Shown here one piece after another: positions 8,276 through 17,061 of a stretch of 64,000 nt of DNA. Numbering within the stretch: position 1 is the first letter of the stretch; every line of letters begins with the position of its first letter. Both the position numbers and the translations under genes were made by a program. Under the pieces are notes generated by a model. It searched no databases. It saw nothing but the letters and a program-made list of their open reading frames with translations, and was not told the DNA's origin. Source of the DNA: Comamonas sp. (lineage in GTDB: Bacteria; Pseudomonadota; Gammaproteobacteria; Burkholderiales; Burkholderiaceae_C); NCBI RefSeq assembly GCF_009360615.1, contig NZ_SPEY01000017.1:62001-126000 (forward strand), in the 5' to 3' direction.

Positions 8276-9013
8276 TTAGTAAAATATTCTATAAATAATA
8301 TATGCAATTAAGATTGCTATAACAAAATATAAGTATCGTAAAATGAAAGAGCCAGAGTGGTCCCCCTTCATTTTTCGCACATAGTCAACATGGTTCTCTC
8401 TCATATTTTCATCAGCTTGTTTAATTTTTTCTTCTAATTTTTCCACAAAACCTAAAACTTCATCCTTTGTATAATCATTATTAGATCGCAGCCATAAACT
8501 AAAAATGAACCAAGTACCTTTTTCAATTGCCGCTTTTCCAAATAACGGCTGGATATTTCCTTTTAATTTCGCATCACCTACATTCGTCACAAAACCTTCA
8601 ATTGAACTTGGATCGACCTTCAATACTTTGGCAAGATGATTGATGTGTGATTGATTTTGGAAAATAGGGTTGTAAATTGTATTTTTATTTCCTTTCCTAT
8701 TGATATGAATCCAATTTTTCTCATCCACATTCCCTTTTAACACACCATTTAGATTTTTTGTTTCAATACAATAAATTCCTTTTTTACTGATAACGATATG
8801 ATCAATTTGAGTTGTGTTTCCTGATACCGTCATAAATGTCACATCATCATAGATTTTGGCACCACCCCACCCCAACCAGAATCTTAATTTTCTATCAACG
8901 ATGATCTCGCCTTGGCGACCAAACTCTTTTTTTCTTTTTTGATCAAAGTAGTTCTTAATACAGAGAATAATGCCGAGCAACGCAAGACCGATAAACAGAA
9001 AATAAATATCCAT
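8276..9013 (-). CDS. Membrane protein with NERD nuclease-like domain
   Basis: 245 residues from the inner ATG. A membrane segment at the N-terminus, then a NERD (nuclease-related) domain: FGRQGE, then QIDHIVISKKGIYCIETKNL, which holds the D and E-x-K of a PD-(D/E)xK-type fold. A second membrane segment closes the chain. NERD proteins are linked to DNA handling or defence but few have proven activity. It is transcribed alone, divergent from the lipoprotein gene at 9110, sharing an AT-rich promoter region. Confidence 0.75.
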   Translation of the reverse strand: MDIYFLFIGLALLGIILCIKNYFDQKRKKEFGRQGEIIVDRKLRFWLGWGGAKIYDDVTFMTVSGNTTQIDHIVISKKGIYCIETKNLNGVLKGNVDEKNWIHINRKGNKNTIYNPIFQNQSHINHLAKVLKVDPSSIEGFVTNVGDAKLKGNIQPLFGKAAIEKGTWFIFSLWLRSNNDYTKDEVLGFVEKLEEKIKQADENMRENHVDYVRKMKGDHSGSFILRYLYFVIAILIAYIIYRIFY

Positions 9014-9109
9014 ACAATGCACCAGTTAAAGCAAATATTAAAATAATAATACTAAATTTTATAATAAATGTTATTATAAAATTAATGTTTATCTTAATAT
9101 TTAAATGCT

Positions 9110-10159
9110 ATGAAAAACCGTCATCGTGTTAATTTTGTTTGCGCAATTTCTATAACTTTGGTGGGCTGCGGCACAAGTGGCTTAGGCGAAATCAGCAAAT
9201 ATCAAGCTGCCCCCCTCATGACTGATTGCTTAGATAACTCCACATCATATATCTACAACAATGAGCAAAAGGAGTTCAGCACAGCAAGTATCAACCTAGA
9301 CATGCCAAAACCTAGCGACTTGACATACATTGCTAAAAGCATCAAATCCTACTTATCTAATGAAACCGAGTCACTTAAAGAATATCAATCTACTTTAAGA
9401 AAGAACCCTTTAGTAAAAATTGCTCGAGTTAATTTAACTTCCCTGAACGATAAGATTTCTTGTGATTACATCTATTTAACCGATAAAAATAATCTTATTA
9501 TCCAACAGCCATTACTCTATAAAATTACGGGACCACACCAAACGCATTTCATAAATTCTGAACAACTTGTCCACGAGATAAGCCCTATTGAATACCTTTT
9601 CGAACTGCCAAAAAGCCAACATGGAATTCGTCTATTTCATTTAAATTTTACAGATCAAATCCGCAAAGTTACAGTTAACAATTCGGATGTACTCAATCGA
9701 ATCAGTAATGTAATCGCAAGTAATAGTTTATTGGAGTTCTATGACTTGGATAAGCCAATACAAGACAGTCTTGCGATAGAGTTGGCGAATTCAGCAACTA
9801 CAAATCTTAAGATTCCTACTTTTGTGCCTCAGAATCCGATATATATAACCCCATCACTAAAATCAAAACCAATGACCAGTTTGGACATTGCAGACGATGA
9901 AAATATCAATGCTAAACAAATGGATCAATACAATAACGAACGCTATGTTGATGCAACTACAGGTATTAATACTACACGTCATATTTTGAATCAGATGCGT
10001 CAAGAACTTGGTATAAGTGATGATCGATATACAGTTGGTGGAAAACAAGAAAGTACCCAATTGAGTATCAATACAAACAACTTCACTCGGGAGGAAATCC
10101 AACAAGGGAACAGACAGATGCAGCAAGAACAAGAAAAAAAATGGGGTAAATCTCAGTGA
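9110..10159 (+). CDS. Lipoprotein of unknown function
   Basis: 349 residues. The start is a lipoprotein signal with a lipobox L-V-G-C (Cys about residue 20). The rest is soluble, Asn/Gln/Ser-rich near the C-terminus, without a known domain. It ends in a GTGA overlap with the next gene, so the two are translationally coupled. Likely anchored in the outer or inner membrane, facing the periplasm. Confidence 0.65.
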   Translation: MKNRHRVNFVCAISITLVGCGTSGLGEISKYQAAPLMTDCLDNSTSYIYNNEQKEFSTASINLDMPKPSDLTYIAKSIKSYLSNETESLKEYQSTLRKNPLVKIARVNLTSLNDKISCDYIYLTDKNNLIIQQPLLYKITGPHQTHFINSEQLVHEISPIEYLFELPKSQHGIRLFHLNFTDQIRKVTVNNSDVLNRISNVIASNSLLEFYDLDKPIQDSLAIELANSATTNLKIPTFVPQNPIYITPSLKSKPMTSLDIADDENINAKQMDQYNNERYVDATTGINTTRHILNQMRQELGISDDRYTVGGKQESTQLSINTNNFTREEIQQGNRQMQQEQEKKWGKSQ

Positions 10160-11019
10160 ACTACTTTGAGCGATTAACCACGTATGTAAAGGCGATCAGG
10201 GGCAATTCCAATGCTCAATTTAGCATTGCCAAATATATGATGGAGAATGATGATCCAGATTCAAAAGATAGAGCTATTACTTGGTTCACAAATTCTGCTA
10301 ATCAAGGTCATTCAGAAGCTTGTCTTTATATAGCTAAACACTTCATTAGAAGTAATGATACAGATAATGCAATTAAATATTTACGTTTAAGTATTCCATC
10401 TCCAACCGGTATTCAAGAATCCTTGTTAGGGCAAATGCTGTTAAATGGTTTTACTGCATATATAGACCAAAAAAGAATGGATCAAAGTTCAGGCGAACCT
10501 GTCAGTGATTTGGACAATTATATAAAGTCCCTCTATCCACAAATCGAAAAAACACATCGTTTGTGTACCTCTGACAAAAATGCTCAAGAAAACTTAGAAG
10601 AAGCTCTGAATCTACTCAATCAGGGAATCGAAAAAAACAACCCATTAGCATTACATGCTTTAGCTATTTATACACTCGAATATAAAGATGGCTTGACTAA
10701 ACCAGAAAGGAACATTGCTTTAGATTGGCTGCATCGTGCTGCGGAAGCAAACTTTGCACCTTCATTACAAGTATTGGCAGGGATGTATGAAAACGGCTTG
10801 TTTGGCATAAAAACTGATATTGGGAAAGGTTTGGACATGCGTATCAAAGCAGCAGAAACCGGCTCTAAAGACGCGCAATATGCACTGGGTATGTTAATTT
10901 ACAAAGGTAATGGTTTTGAGCAGAATAGAAAAAAAGGGATCGTTTTAATGAAAATGGCGGCTAAACAAGGTCATCGAGAAGCGATAGACTTTCTTGAATC
11001 AATTGATTCGAAAATATAA
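10156..11019 (+). CDS. Sel1-repeat protein
   Basis: 287 residues, GTG start inside the stop of the preceding lipoprotein gene. It has about five Sel1-type (TPR-like) repeats, seen as A-x-x-W-x-x-x-A-A-x-x-G/N-x-x-x-A and Y-x-x-G-x-G/x. Sel1 repeats are helical protein-binding scaffolds. No signal peptide, so cytoplasmic. Coupling with a lipoprotein suggests a shared task at the cell envelope. One of four Sel1 proteins in this window. Confidence 0.8.
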   Translation: MNYFERLTTYVKAIRGNSNAQFSIAKYMMENDDPDSKDRAITWFTNSANQGHSEACLYIAKHFIRSNDTDNAIKYLRLSIPSPTGIQESLLGQMLLNGFTAYIDQKRMDQSSGEPVSDLDNYIKSLYPQIEKTHRLCTSDKNAQENLEEALNLLNQGIEKNNPLALHALAIYTLEYKDGLTKPERNIALDWLHRAAEANFAPSLQVLAGMYENGLFGIKTDIGKGLDMRIKAAETGSKDAQYALGMLIYKGNGFEQNRKKGIVLMKMAAKQGHREAIDFLESIDSKI

Positions 11020-11046
11020 TTTAAAATTTTATGAAGGGAAAATGTA

Positions 11047-11331
11047 ATGGAACAAGAAACAATAGAAATCAAAAAATTACGAGATGAAAGAACACCAGAC
11101 CTATTTCACACTTTAACTGAGAGTGATATTGATATTATTAGTCTAAAATTAAGTGAAGAACCCAAAGCAAGATTCAAGAATTACTTGGACAAAAATATCA
11201 TACGTGAGTTTATTGTTTATATCTCGGATCGAAACCCTAGTATTGTCACGAAACTTCAAAAGTACAAAAAAAGTAGAAAATCTAAAAAAAATATATCGGC
11301 TGCCAATAAAAAAGACGAAATTCTTATATAA
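11047..11331 (+). CDS. Small basic protein of unknown function
   Basis: 94 residues, acidic at the start and Lys-rich at the end. Start is supported by GAAGGGAAA upstream. It follows the Sel1 gene by 27 bp and is probably the third gene of that operon. The basic tail could bind nucleic acid; no family recognised. Confidence 0.5.
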   Translation: MEQETIEIKKLRDERTPDLFHTLTESDIDIISLKLSEEPKARFKNYLDKNIIREFIVYISDRNPSIVTKLQKYKKSRKSKKNISAANKKDEILI

Positions 11332-11341
11332 TTAATAGCTG

Positions 11342-11632
11342 TTAAATTAATCGATGCCACATAGATACAGGAAAACTATTATTAGGCAGAAACCCTTTAT
11401 TATTACGTTTAGCAGGGATTAAAAGGTTGTCTCCATTTAAAGTGAAATATTCTTGTTTAAAATAGCCACCCATATTCAATAAATCATCAACTACCCAATG
11501 TTTTAATCCATACTTCTCAATGGATTTTGATCTTAAAGCTTCCTCTGTATGCCAACCATAACTAAATATTCCGTAGACCTCTCCACTATCATCTGAGCTA
11601 ATAAACGGAGCTAGAGTTGTATCAATACGCAT
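11342..11632 (-). CDS. Protein of unknown function (96 residues)
   Basis: 96 residues, aromatic-rich, no membrane segment, no family recognised. It converges with the plus-strand Sel1 operon and lies 29 bp downstream of the ASCH gene, so may be the last gene of a 12.7 to 11.3 kb minus-strand operon. Confidence 0.5.
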   Translation of the reverse strand: MRIDTTLAPFISSDDSGEVYGIFSYGWHTEEALRSKSIEKYGLKHWVVDDLLNMGGYFKQEYFTLNGDNLLIPAKRNNKGFLPNNSFPVSMWHRLI

Positions 11633-11661
11633 AGGGACCTCTGGTATCTGGTGCAGTGTAA

Positions 11662-12039
11662 TTAATTTATATAAACAAACGATTGAGGTGCTTTGAGTCC
11701 TTCTTTAAGTTCATTTAGACTAATAGGTGTTTTATATGCTTTTACGTTAGCAATTTTTATAGCATGAGCTAACGATCTACCCTTGAAATACTCATTGAAA
11801 AAATCTTCACTAATCCCTGAATAATGCTTTGTTTCCTCCCATACCTGATTTGGGGAATTTGAAATTATTTGATCAATTTCGAATTCCCCAATAATTTTTC
11901 CAACGGGAGCAGTTGCATATATTAATACTTTCTTTATATCAGTTTTCTTGAAAATTGTTTTACGATATTCAAAATGTTTTTTACCGTTTAAAATTTTATC
12001 TGCGTAATCTGGTTTTATTGAAATTAAAATTTTCATCAT
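11662..12039 (-). CDS. ASCH-domain (PUA-like) protein
   Basis: 125 residues, one whole ASCH domain: it begins MKILISIKPDYADKIL-NGKK-x-x-EYRK, continues VLIYATAPVGKIIGEFEI and ends PQSFVYI. ASCH domains have a PUA-like fold and bind RNA or nucleotides; some are RNases or amidohydrolases. Small stand-alone members are frequent in phages and plasmids. It overlaps no neighbour and sits 6 bp after the next gene upstream, so is co-transcribed with it. Confidence 0.8.
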   Translation of the reverse strand: MMKILISIKPDYADKILNGKKHFEYRKTIFKKTDIKKVLIYATAPVGKIIGEFEIDQIISNSPNQVWEETKHYSGISEDFFNEYFKGRSLAHAIKIANVKAYKTPISLNELKEGLKAPQSFVYIN

Positions 12040-12045
12040 TATTTC

Positions 12046-12702
12046 TCACAGGTTCTTCAAATCAGATTTTATTTCAGGTAACTCTTTATCGTCTATGGTT
12101 GATGAAAAGTGCCTCAAATCATAACGCATAAAATCTACCACAGACAGGCTAAAAAGCTCTATATCAATGAGATCATCCTTATCACATTTATCTTGTTTTA
12201 TTAATTCATTAGGATCATATAATGTTACATTTTTTTCTTTTATGGCTAAAAACCTAGAATTATTTTCATGGGAGTTTTTTAGAAACTCTTTTGCCTCACT
12301 CTCATTTTCGAAATGTAAATATATGGGGTTTGCTTTTATTACAGAATAAAGGAATCCATTATCCTCTAATGTTTCACAAATTGGTTTTTGGGGGAATTGA
12401 CGGCACATCAAATGAAAAACATCATCGTGTGGATTGTATGTGTCGCTAATGTCATTCGTTATATTAAACATCTGCTGATAAATGGTGCTTGTACTATCAT
12501 TACTTTCAACCCTGATAAATTGTACATCTTGAATAGACTGAACTTTTGCAATTTTTTTTATCAATTGGCTAAGAGACTTGATAGTTCTAAATTGCTCCTT
12601 AGAATAAAGAAATATGATGATTTTATACTTATGTAAGTGTGATCTTATACTAATATACGACCACAAGAAGCTTTGCATATCTACTAACAGAATTCGCTTC
12701 AT
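12046..12702 (-). CDS. Protein of unknown function, possible PIN-like start
   Basis: 218 residues. It opens with a hydrophobic strand ending in Asp (KRILLVDMQSFLW), which resembles the first strand of PIN/NYN RNase domains, but the later acidic residues of such a domain are not evident. No membrane segment. Co-transcribed with the ASCH gene 6 bp downstream. Treat the PIN idea as weak. Confidence 0.5.
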   Translation of the reverse strand: MKRILLVDMQSFLWSYISIRSHLHKYKIIIFLYSKEQFRTIKSLSQLIKKIAKVQSIQDVQFIRVESNDSTSTIYQQMFNITNDISDTYNPHDDVFHLMCRQFPQKPICETLEDNGFLYSVIKANPIYLHFENESEAKEFLKNSHENNSRFLAIKEKNVTLYDPNELIKQDKCDKDDLIDIELFSLSVVDFMRYDLRHFSSTIDDKELPEIKSDLKNL

Positions 12703-12741
12703 GCAATTAAAATCCTTTTAGTTGATATTTAAATAGGAACT

Positions 12742-12767
12742 AGCTCGATCATTAATTTGATCGAGCT
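12742..12767. terminator. Hairpin after the MazG-like gene
   Basis: A perfect 10-bp stem, AGCTCGATCA and TGATCGAGCT, around 6 bases. It lies just downstream of the minus-strand gene that ends at 12775. The T-run follows it on the plus strand (TAATTTTTT), so on the minus strand it is a poorer terminator; it still probably ends or protects the 3' end of that mRNA. Confidence 0.5.
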
Positions 12768-12774
12768 TAATTTT

Positions 12775-13566
12775 TTAAGCTGCTCTATTTTCTAATAAAG
12801 CCAGTGCCTTGAATTTAACATTTGGATAGCACTGCCATACAGTTTTCTCATCAGTAATTTCATCAAAAACAGGCGCGGACCAATTGTAAAATTTCAGAAA
12901 TTTATCTTTACTAATGGTTTCACCATTAAAGAATTGTTCTTTGCTCGAAAATATAGCATAACCGTTATTAGTTTTTTTGAAATATGTTTCACATCCTTTT
13001 TTCGCATACACTTCAACGGACTTTTCCGCATCATCAATTGTTGGGCAAATCTTAGACAAAGAAGATGCCGTGATCGCTACCAAATCATCTCTTATCGTGA
13101 ATTTTGCAAATTCTGGTAAACCATGGTAAGTGTGCGCAAGAATTCTTATAATTTGTGACTTCACCTGAGTTAAATCTTTTTCTACTATCGCTTTTTCTAA
13201 AAGAATAACACCATCATAAATATCATCTACATAACCCAAATAATCTTCTCTTGGAAAAATTGTTTCTTTGAAATAAATATCTTTTAAATCCTTTTCTTTT
13301 ATTTGCATATCAATCAAGTATGCTAGAGCTAAGCTAGTGGTGATCACATCGCCAATCCCATCGCGCAACTCTATGTAGTCTTTTTCATGTACCGCTTTTA
13401 CTAATTCCTTAAATTCAGACAAGAAAATATTAAAGCTACCGAGTGAAGCTGCTTGATTTTCCAAATTAAACGACCCCTTCACTCTTGTAAATTCTTCCTG
13501 CAAAGCAAAGATCATAGGATAGTCATGTAACTCTAAGATTGAAGATAGTGAACTCACAATTTCCAC
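12775..13566 (-). CDS. MazG-like / PRA-PH all-alpha NTP pyrophosphohydrolase
   Basis: 263 residues. The first 90 hold the signature of all-alpha NTP pyrophosphohydrolases: EFKE (ExxE) about residue 50, then a helix with ELRDGIGDVI (E-x6-D) about residue 66. This superfamily hydrolyses nucleoside triphosphates or phosphoribosyl-ATP and is common in phages for pool control or defence. The C-terminal 170 residues are unusual for the family and include a second EKxxxxK-rich helical part. Alone in its unit, with an AT-rich promoter region upstream. Confidence 0.65.
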   Translation of the reverse strand: MEIVSSLSSILELHDYPMIFALQEEFTRVKGSFNLENQAASLGSFNIFLSEFKELVKAVHEKDYIELRDGIGDVITTSLALAYLIDMQIKEKDLKDIYFKETIFPREDYLGYVDDIYDGVILLEKAIVEKDLTQVKSQIIRILAHTYHGLPEFAKFTIRDDLVAITASSLSKICPTIDDAEKSVEVYAKKGCETYFKKTNNGYAIFSSKEQFFNGETISKDKFLKFYNWSAPVFDEITDEKTVWQCYPNVKFKALALLENRAA

Positions 13567-13939
13567 TCAATAAAAAAACTCATTCGCATGATTATATCAT
13601 ACAATTAATATTAGATTAATATTATTAAATAAGTTAATATTCGCAAATATTTTAAATTAATATTTTATTACATTATTGAATTTCAAAAGCACCTGCTATT
13701 TTTATAATACTCTATTCTCTTTAGTCCCTTACCATCAGTTGTGACTGGAAAAATTGGCTAACTTTGTGAAAATTGGCTTTTAAGCCCGAGAGCTGCCCTT
13801 TAAAATAAAAATAATTTTCAGTCGGGCAGCAATTGAATTTTTACCGTAATCAATGGCTTATGGTTAGCTTAAAAGCCTTCATTTCTCTACCTACTTAGAA
13901 CCGCCGCCACAATCAAATAAGACATCAAGCACAGTTTCT
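13567..13939. other. Intergenic region with a strong hairpin
   Basis: No gene seen in 373 bp. An exact 7-bp inverted repeat GCTGCCC / GGGCAGC (13792-13798 and 13824-13830) encloses 25 AT-rich bases. Short matching pieces on each side (GGCTTTTAAGC near 13783 and GCTTAAAAGCC near 13869) could pair outside it, so a longer structured RNA is possible. It lies at the end of the CRISPR-associated operon. No CRISPR-type direct repeat was found here. Confidence 0.45.
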
Positions 13940-14740
13940 TCAATTACCATTTGAATTAACTTCAAGATCAAATGTTTTTGCCTTTAAAATTTTAGCTGCT
14001 TCGGTATCACCCTTAATCGCAGCATCATTTAACAATTCCAGACCCTTCGAAGTATCTTGCTTTACTCCAATTCCGTTATAAAAGTATAAGCCTAATTGTC
14101 TGGTGGCGGGTTTATAATCTTGCGCAGCAGCCATAGCTAAGTATTCGGCAGATCGCCTCAACAAGCTTTGTTTATCTAATACAACATCTTCATTTAATTC
14201 ACCGAACCTTAAGGTGTTTGCCATCTCGAATTGAGCTTGAGGAAAACCTTCATCAGCAGCACTCATCATTAGTTCAACACCTTTACCTATATAGTTTTTA
14301 TCTTTTTTGGCTTCCTCTATGTATATTTTGGCTAAAATATATTTGTATTCTAATTTTTTATCTTTAATTAGCTCTAACAACTGAATTGCCTTTTGTGGAT
14401 CAGCTTGCGTTGCCTCACCATAGTAGTTCATTCGCGCTAAAATAAATGTCGATAATTCGTCTTGTTTTTCAAATCCTCTTTTCGCCCAGAAAAGTGCTTT
14501 TTCATCGTTACGCTTAATGTTCACACCATCATAGTATTCACGAGCCAATTTACCCATTGCGATGGGTACGCCTTCCTGCGATAAATCATATAGTGACTTT
14601 AAAGCCGTGTATTTGCTGTCTGTGATTACTTCTGCTTTTGTGAAAGAATCTACTTTCGAGTCAGTTGATAAATAATAACCTAATCCACCAAAACACAATG
14701 CTACTGCTGCCAATACAACAATTGGCTTTTTATTTTTCAT
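13940..14740 (-). CDS. Membrane-anchored Sel1-repeat protein
   Basis: 266 residues with one N-terminal membrane segment (about 7-24), then five or so Sel1 repeats (for example ALFWAKRGFE, AQFEMANTLRFGE, LYFYNGIGVKQD). The repeats would face the periplasm. It follows csf2 by 6 bp, so it shares the csf3-csf2 transcript. Sel1 genes are not a known part of type IV CRISPR systems; the position suggests co-regulation and leaves a functional link open. Confidence 0.75.
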   Translation of the reverse strand: MKNKKPIVVLAAVALCFGGLGYYLSTDSKVDSFTKAEVITDSKYTALKSLYDLSQEGVPIAMGKLAREYYDGVNIKRNDEKALFWAKRGFEKQDELSTFILARMNYYGEATQADPQKAIQLLELIKDKKLEYKYILAKIYIEEAKKDKNYIGKGVELMMSAADEGFPQAQFEMANTLRFGELNEDVVLDKQSLLRRSAEYLAMAAAQDYKPATRQLGLYFYNGIGVKQDTSKGLELLNDAAIKGDTEAAKILKAKTFDLEVNSNGN

Positions 14741-14746
14741 TTACTT

Positions 14747-15763
14747 TTATCCAAAATATTTAAAATTAAATAATTCTTTATCCAATAAAGAGCTTTCAAA
14801 AGCCTTTAGATCAACATCTGTATCAATATCCAAAGCTTTTATAAATTCTCCATCTTTCCATCCGATTTCACCACATGGAAAGCCCTCCGGATGTGAAAAA
14901 TTATGTTCTGTAATTTTCCAGAAAGGTTCGACTTCTCCATAGTTATATGAACGACCACCTCCTACTCGAAATAATGGTAGTTTACTGATTGTCCAAAATA
15001 AGAAATGCAAGGACCCCAAATGGTTTCCTGTTAATTTCATGGTATGTTGTGCTACAGAGTCCGCAGCGATAACATCAAGCCCATAGTTAACACGGCGAAC
15101 CGATTCTTTAGAACCTGTCTTTTTTCCCTTAATATCTGCAACCCTATCTTGCAACTGCTGTATTTGTTTGTTTAGTTCAGTTTTTTGCTCAAAATTTGGC
15201 GCATTTCTTTTTTCATGTTGAATTATTTTAATTTTGGCTTTTAATTCTTGTATTTGTGGTGCTGTCTCTGCATCTTGTTCCATAATATCTAAAAGCAACT
15301 GTTTATCACCCTCAGTTATATAATGGTCAAAATCATCAAACGAATCAGCTATATGTCCTCTACTAGAATTTGCAGATTTAACTAAAGATGAAATTGGTGC
15401 AATTGCACTGCCAACCCCTAATGCCCCAGAAATACCCCATCGACCAAATAAATCCATCATTGGATTTATCTTGCGAACATCAATATTGAGACCTATCGTT
15501 GTTGCACGTTCATTATTTATTAAGTTTCCAGTATCAATACCCTTCGCAAGAAGATAATGTTCATGAATTGAAAATAGTTCACCTCTTTGCTTCATGACTT
15601 CTAAAAGTGAACGATAACTGGCAAACCTTAACCAACCTCTTAGTGTCTGAGAGGGCATCAGGGGGTTTCCATTAGTATCAACAGGAAAGTGAATTGTATT
15701 TGGCAGGTTCACTGTGAAAGGCTGAATTAACTTAATACCTCCTTTAAATTGATAATACTTCAT
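14747..15763 (-). CDS. csf2: Type IV CRISPR Cas7 backbone protein (Csf2)
   Basis: 338 residues from the ATG with AGAGG upstream; the longer frame to 15877 would overlap csf3 by 95 bp and is not used. Csf2 multimerises along the crRNA as the backbone of the type IV complex. Family marks: FPVDTNGNPLMPSQTLRGWLR (about 26-46), NPMMDLFGRWG...LGVGSA (100-119) and a Gly-rich PLFRVGGGRSYNYGEV (263-278). Residues about 168-214 form an unusual Glu/Lys/Gln-rich coiled-coil insertion. It follows csf3 by about 20 bp. Confidence 0.8.
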   Translation of the reverse strand: MKYYQFKGGIKLIQPFTVNLPNTIHFPVDTNGNPLMPSQTLRGWLRFASYRSLLEVMKQRGELFSIHEHYLLAKGIDTGNLINNERATTIGLNIDVRKINPMMDLFGRWGISGALGVGSAIAPISSLVKSANSSRGHIADSFDDFDHYITEGDKQLLLDIMEQDAETAPQIQELKAKIKIIQHEKRNAPNFEQKTELNKQIQQLQDRVADIKGKKTGSKESVRRVNYGLDVIAADSVAQHTMKLTGNHLGSLHFLFWTISKLPLFRVGGGRSYNYGEVEPFWKITEHNFSHPEGFPCGEIGWKDGEFIKALDIDTDVDLKAFESSLLDKELFNFKYFG

Positions 15764-15782
15764 AGGTTTACCTCTCGTGATC

Positions 15783-16445
15783 CTATATAACAATGACGTT
15801 GTTAATTGGAATGTAACAGTCGGTGGTATCACCACTTTTATAATTCGGTTTATACCGGCAACATTTAATTGGCTCATTCCGCGCCATGTTAAAGATACTT
15901 ATTGGGAGGATTCGATTCAATTTATCATCATAGAACCAACTATAATCTTCCATAGAATCTTCAACTGTGACTTTCGCTATCTCTCCAAATCCTGCATTTG
16001 CTGACCGCCCTATGCCAATTAAGCTATTAAGATAAAATTTAATTTTCTCTGCATCACCATGTGCAAAAAATATGATTTTGTTTACTTTGGTAGCAAGTTT
16101 CTCAGTAAATAACCGTCTAAATGGACCTTCATTTTCCTTGATACTTTTTTTAGGTTTGGTAAATTTCCCTGAAAATTCCGTCCATTGAAAATGTGTCGCT
16201 CTTACCACCTCAGTTGCAATAATTTTTGAATCTCTACCTTTCACGAACAAAGCTTGTGATGCATGATATACCCCACTAGATTTCGAAAAAACTTTATCAA
16301 CTTCTTCTATTGCAATAGGATGTGTATCAGAAAAATTACGAACCGCCCAATAGATAAGTCCATCCAAGTGTATTGGATAGTAGTTACCATGAATGATAGA
16401 AGTGATTATTTCTATCTCAATTCTTAAGGGATGAAATGATGACAT
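15783..16445 (-). CDS. csf3: Type IV CRISPR Cas5-like protein (Csf3)
   Basis: 220 residues, the usual length. Csf3 is expected to cap the 5' end of the crRNA in the type IV effector. Marks seen: an N-terminal PLRIEIEI strand followed by HLDGLIYWA (about 27-35), the Gly-rich IGIGRSANAGFGEI loop (about 144-157) and a closing LPISIF motif. It begins a short unit with csf2 and a Sel1 gene: the hns gene upstream ends in its own terminator (16591-16620), so csf3 must have its own promoter in the AT-rich 16446-16590 gap. Confidence 0.75.
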   Translation of the reverse strand: MSSFHPLRIEIEIITSIIHGNYYPIHLDGLIYWAVRNFSDTHPIAIEEVDKVFSKSSGVYHASQALFVKGRDSKIIATEVVRATHFQWTEFSGKFTKPKKSIKENEGPFRRLFTEKLATKVNKIIFFAHGDAEKIKFYLNSLIGIGRSANAGFGEIAKVTVEDSMEDYSWFYDDKLNRILPISIFNMARNEPIKCCRYKPNYKSGDTTDCYIPINNVIVI

Positions 16446-16590
16446 AGTTCACCACTTGTTTGGCTTGATTAAAATTTAATCTTATTATATTTCAGAATTA
16501 TTATTTTTTAAACATTAATTTAATATTTCACCACACAAATAATAAAGAATAATTATTTAAGCGGTAATCAAAATTAATATACAAACAAAT

Positions 16591-16620
16591 AAAAAAGGAC
16601 AAAAAAATTGTCCTTTTTTT
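16591..16620 (-). terminator. Terminator between hns and csf3
   Basis: AAAAAAGGACAA and TTGTCCTTTTTTT arms around an A-rich loop, T-rich on both strands. It ends the minus-strand hns transcript and separates it from csf3-csf2. Confidence 0.85.
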
Positions 16621-16633
16621 AAATCAGCCTAAT

Positions 16634-16969
16634 CTATACGGCGAAACTTTCAAGTGTAGCTCCGGCTTCAATCGCAGCAACCAACCATTTAGGTTTTAAT
16701 CCACGTCCAGTCCATGACTGTTCATGATTTTCTGGATTGCGATATTTCACTTCCGCCTTCTTAACTGCTTTTTTATTTGGTTTAGTTGGTTCCGCAAATA
16801 ATTCCTCTAAAGAGATACCCAAAGATGCAGCCAATTCGCGAACATGAATACGAGCATCATTAACTTCTTTTTCTTTACGAGCTTCAATTGCAGAAGCAAT
16901 GTCTTTTTGTAGTGCTTCAAGGTCTGAGATTGAGGAATCCGCAATAACTTGATCTAAGCTTTCTTTCAT
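16634..16969 (-). CDS. H-NS family protein inside the CRISPR locus
   Basis: 111 residues. Helical N-terminus with a Glu/Ala-rich oligomerisation region, and the H-NS DNA-binding signature KYRNPEN-x-x-x-SWTGRGLKPKW (about 76-96) with a closing LESF. It is the shorter of two H-NS proteins in the window. Lying between the two halves of the csf gene set, it could silence the AT-rich locus or be a passenger. It has its own terminator. Confidence 0.9.
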   Translation of the reverse strand: MKESLDQVIADSSISDLEALQKDIASAIEARKEKEVNDARIHVRELAASLGISLEELFAEPTKPNKKAVKKAEVKYRNPENHEQSWTGRGLKPKWLVAAIEAGATLESFAV

Positions 16970-17061
16970 TTACATCTAACTCATTATGTATTGTAGGTAA
17001 ATTTGATTATATGCAATTTAAAACTTAAATAAAGTTTTTAAATACAACATTATCAAAATAT

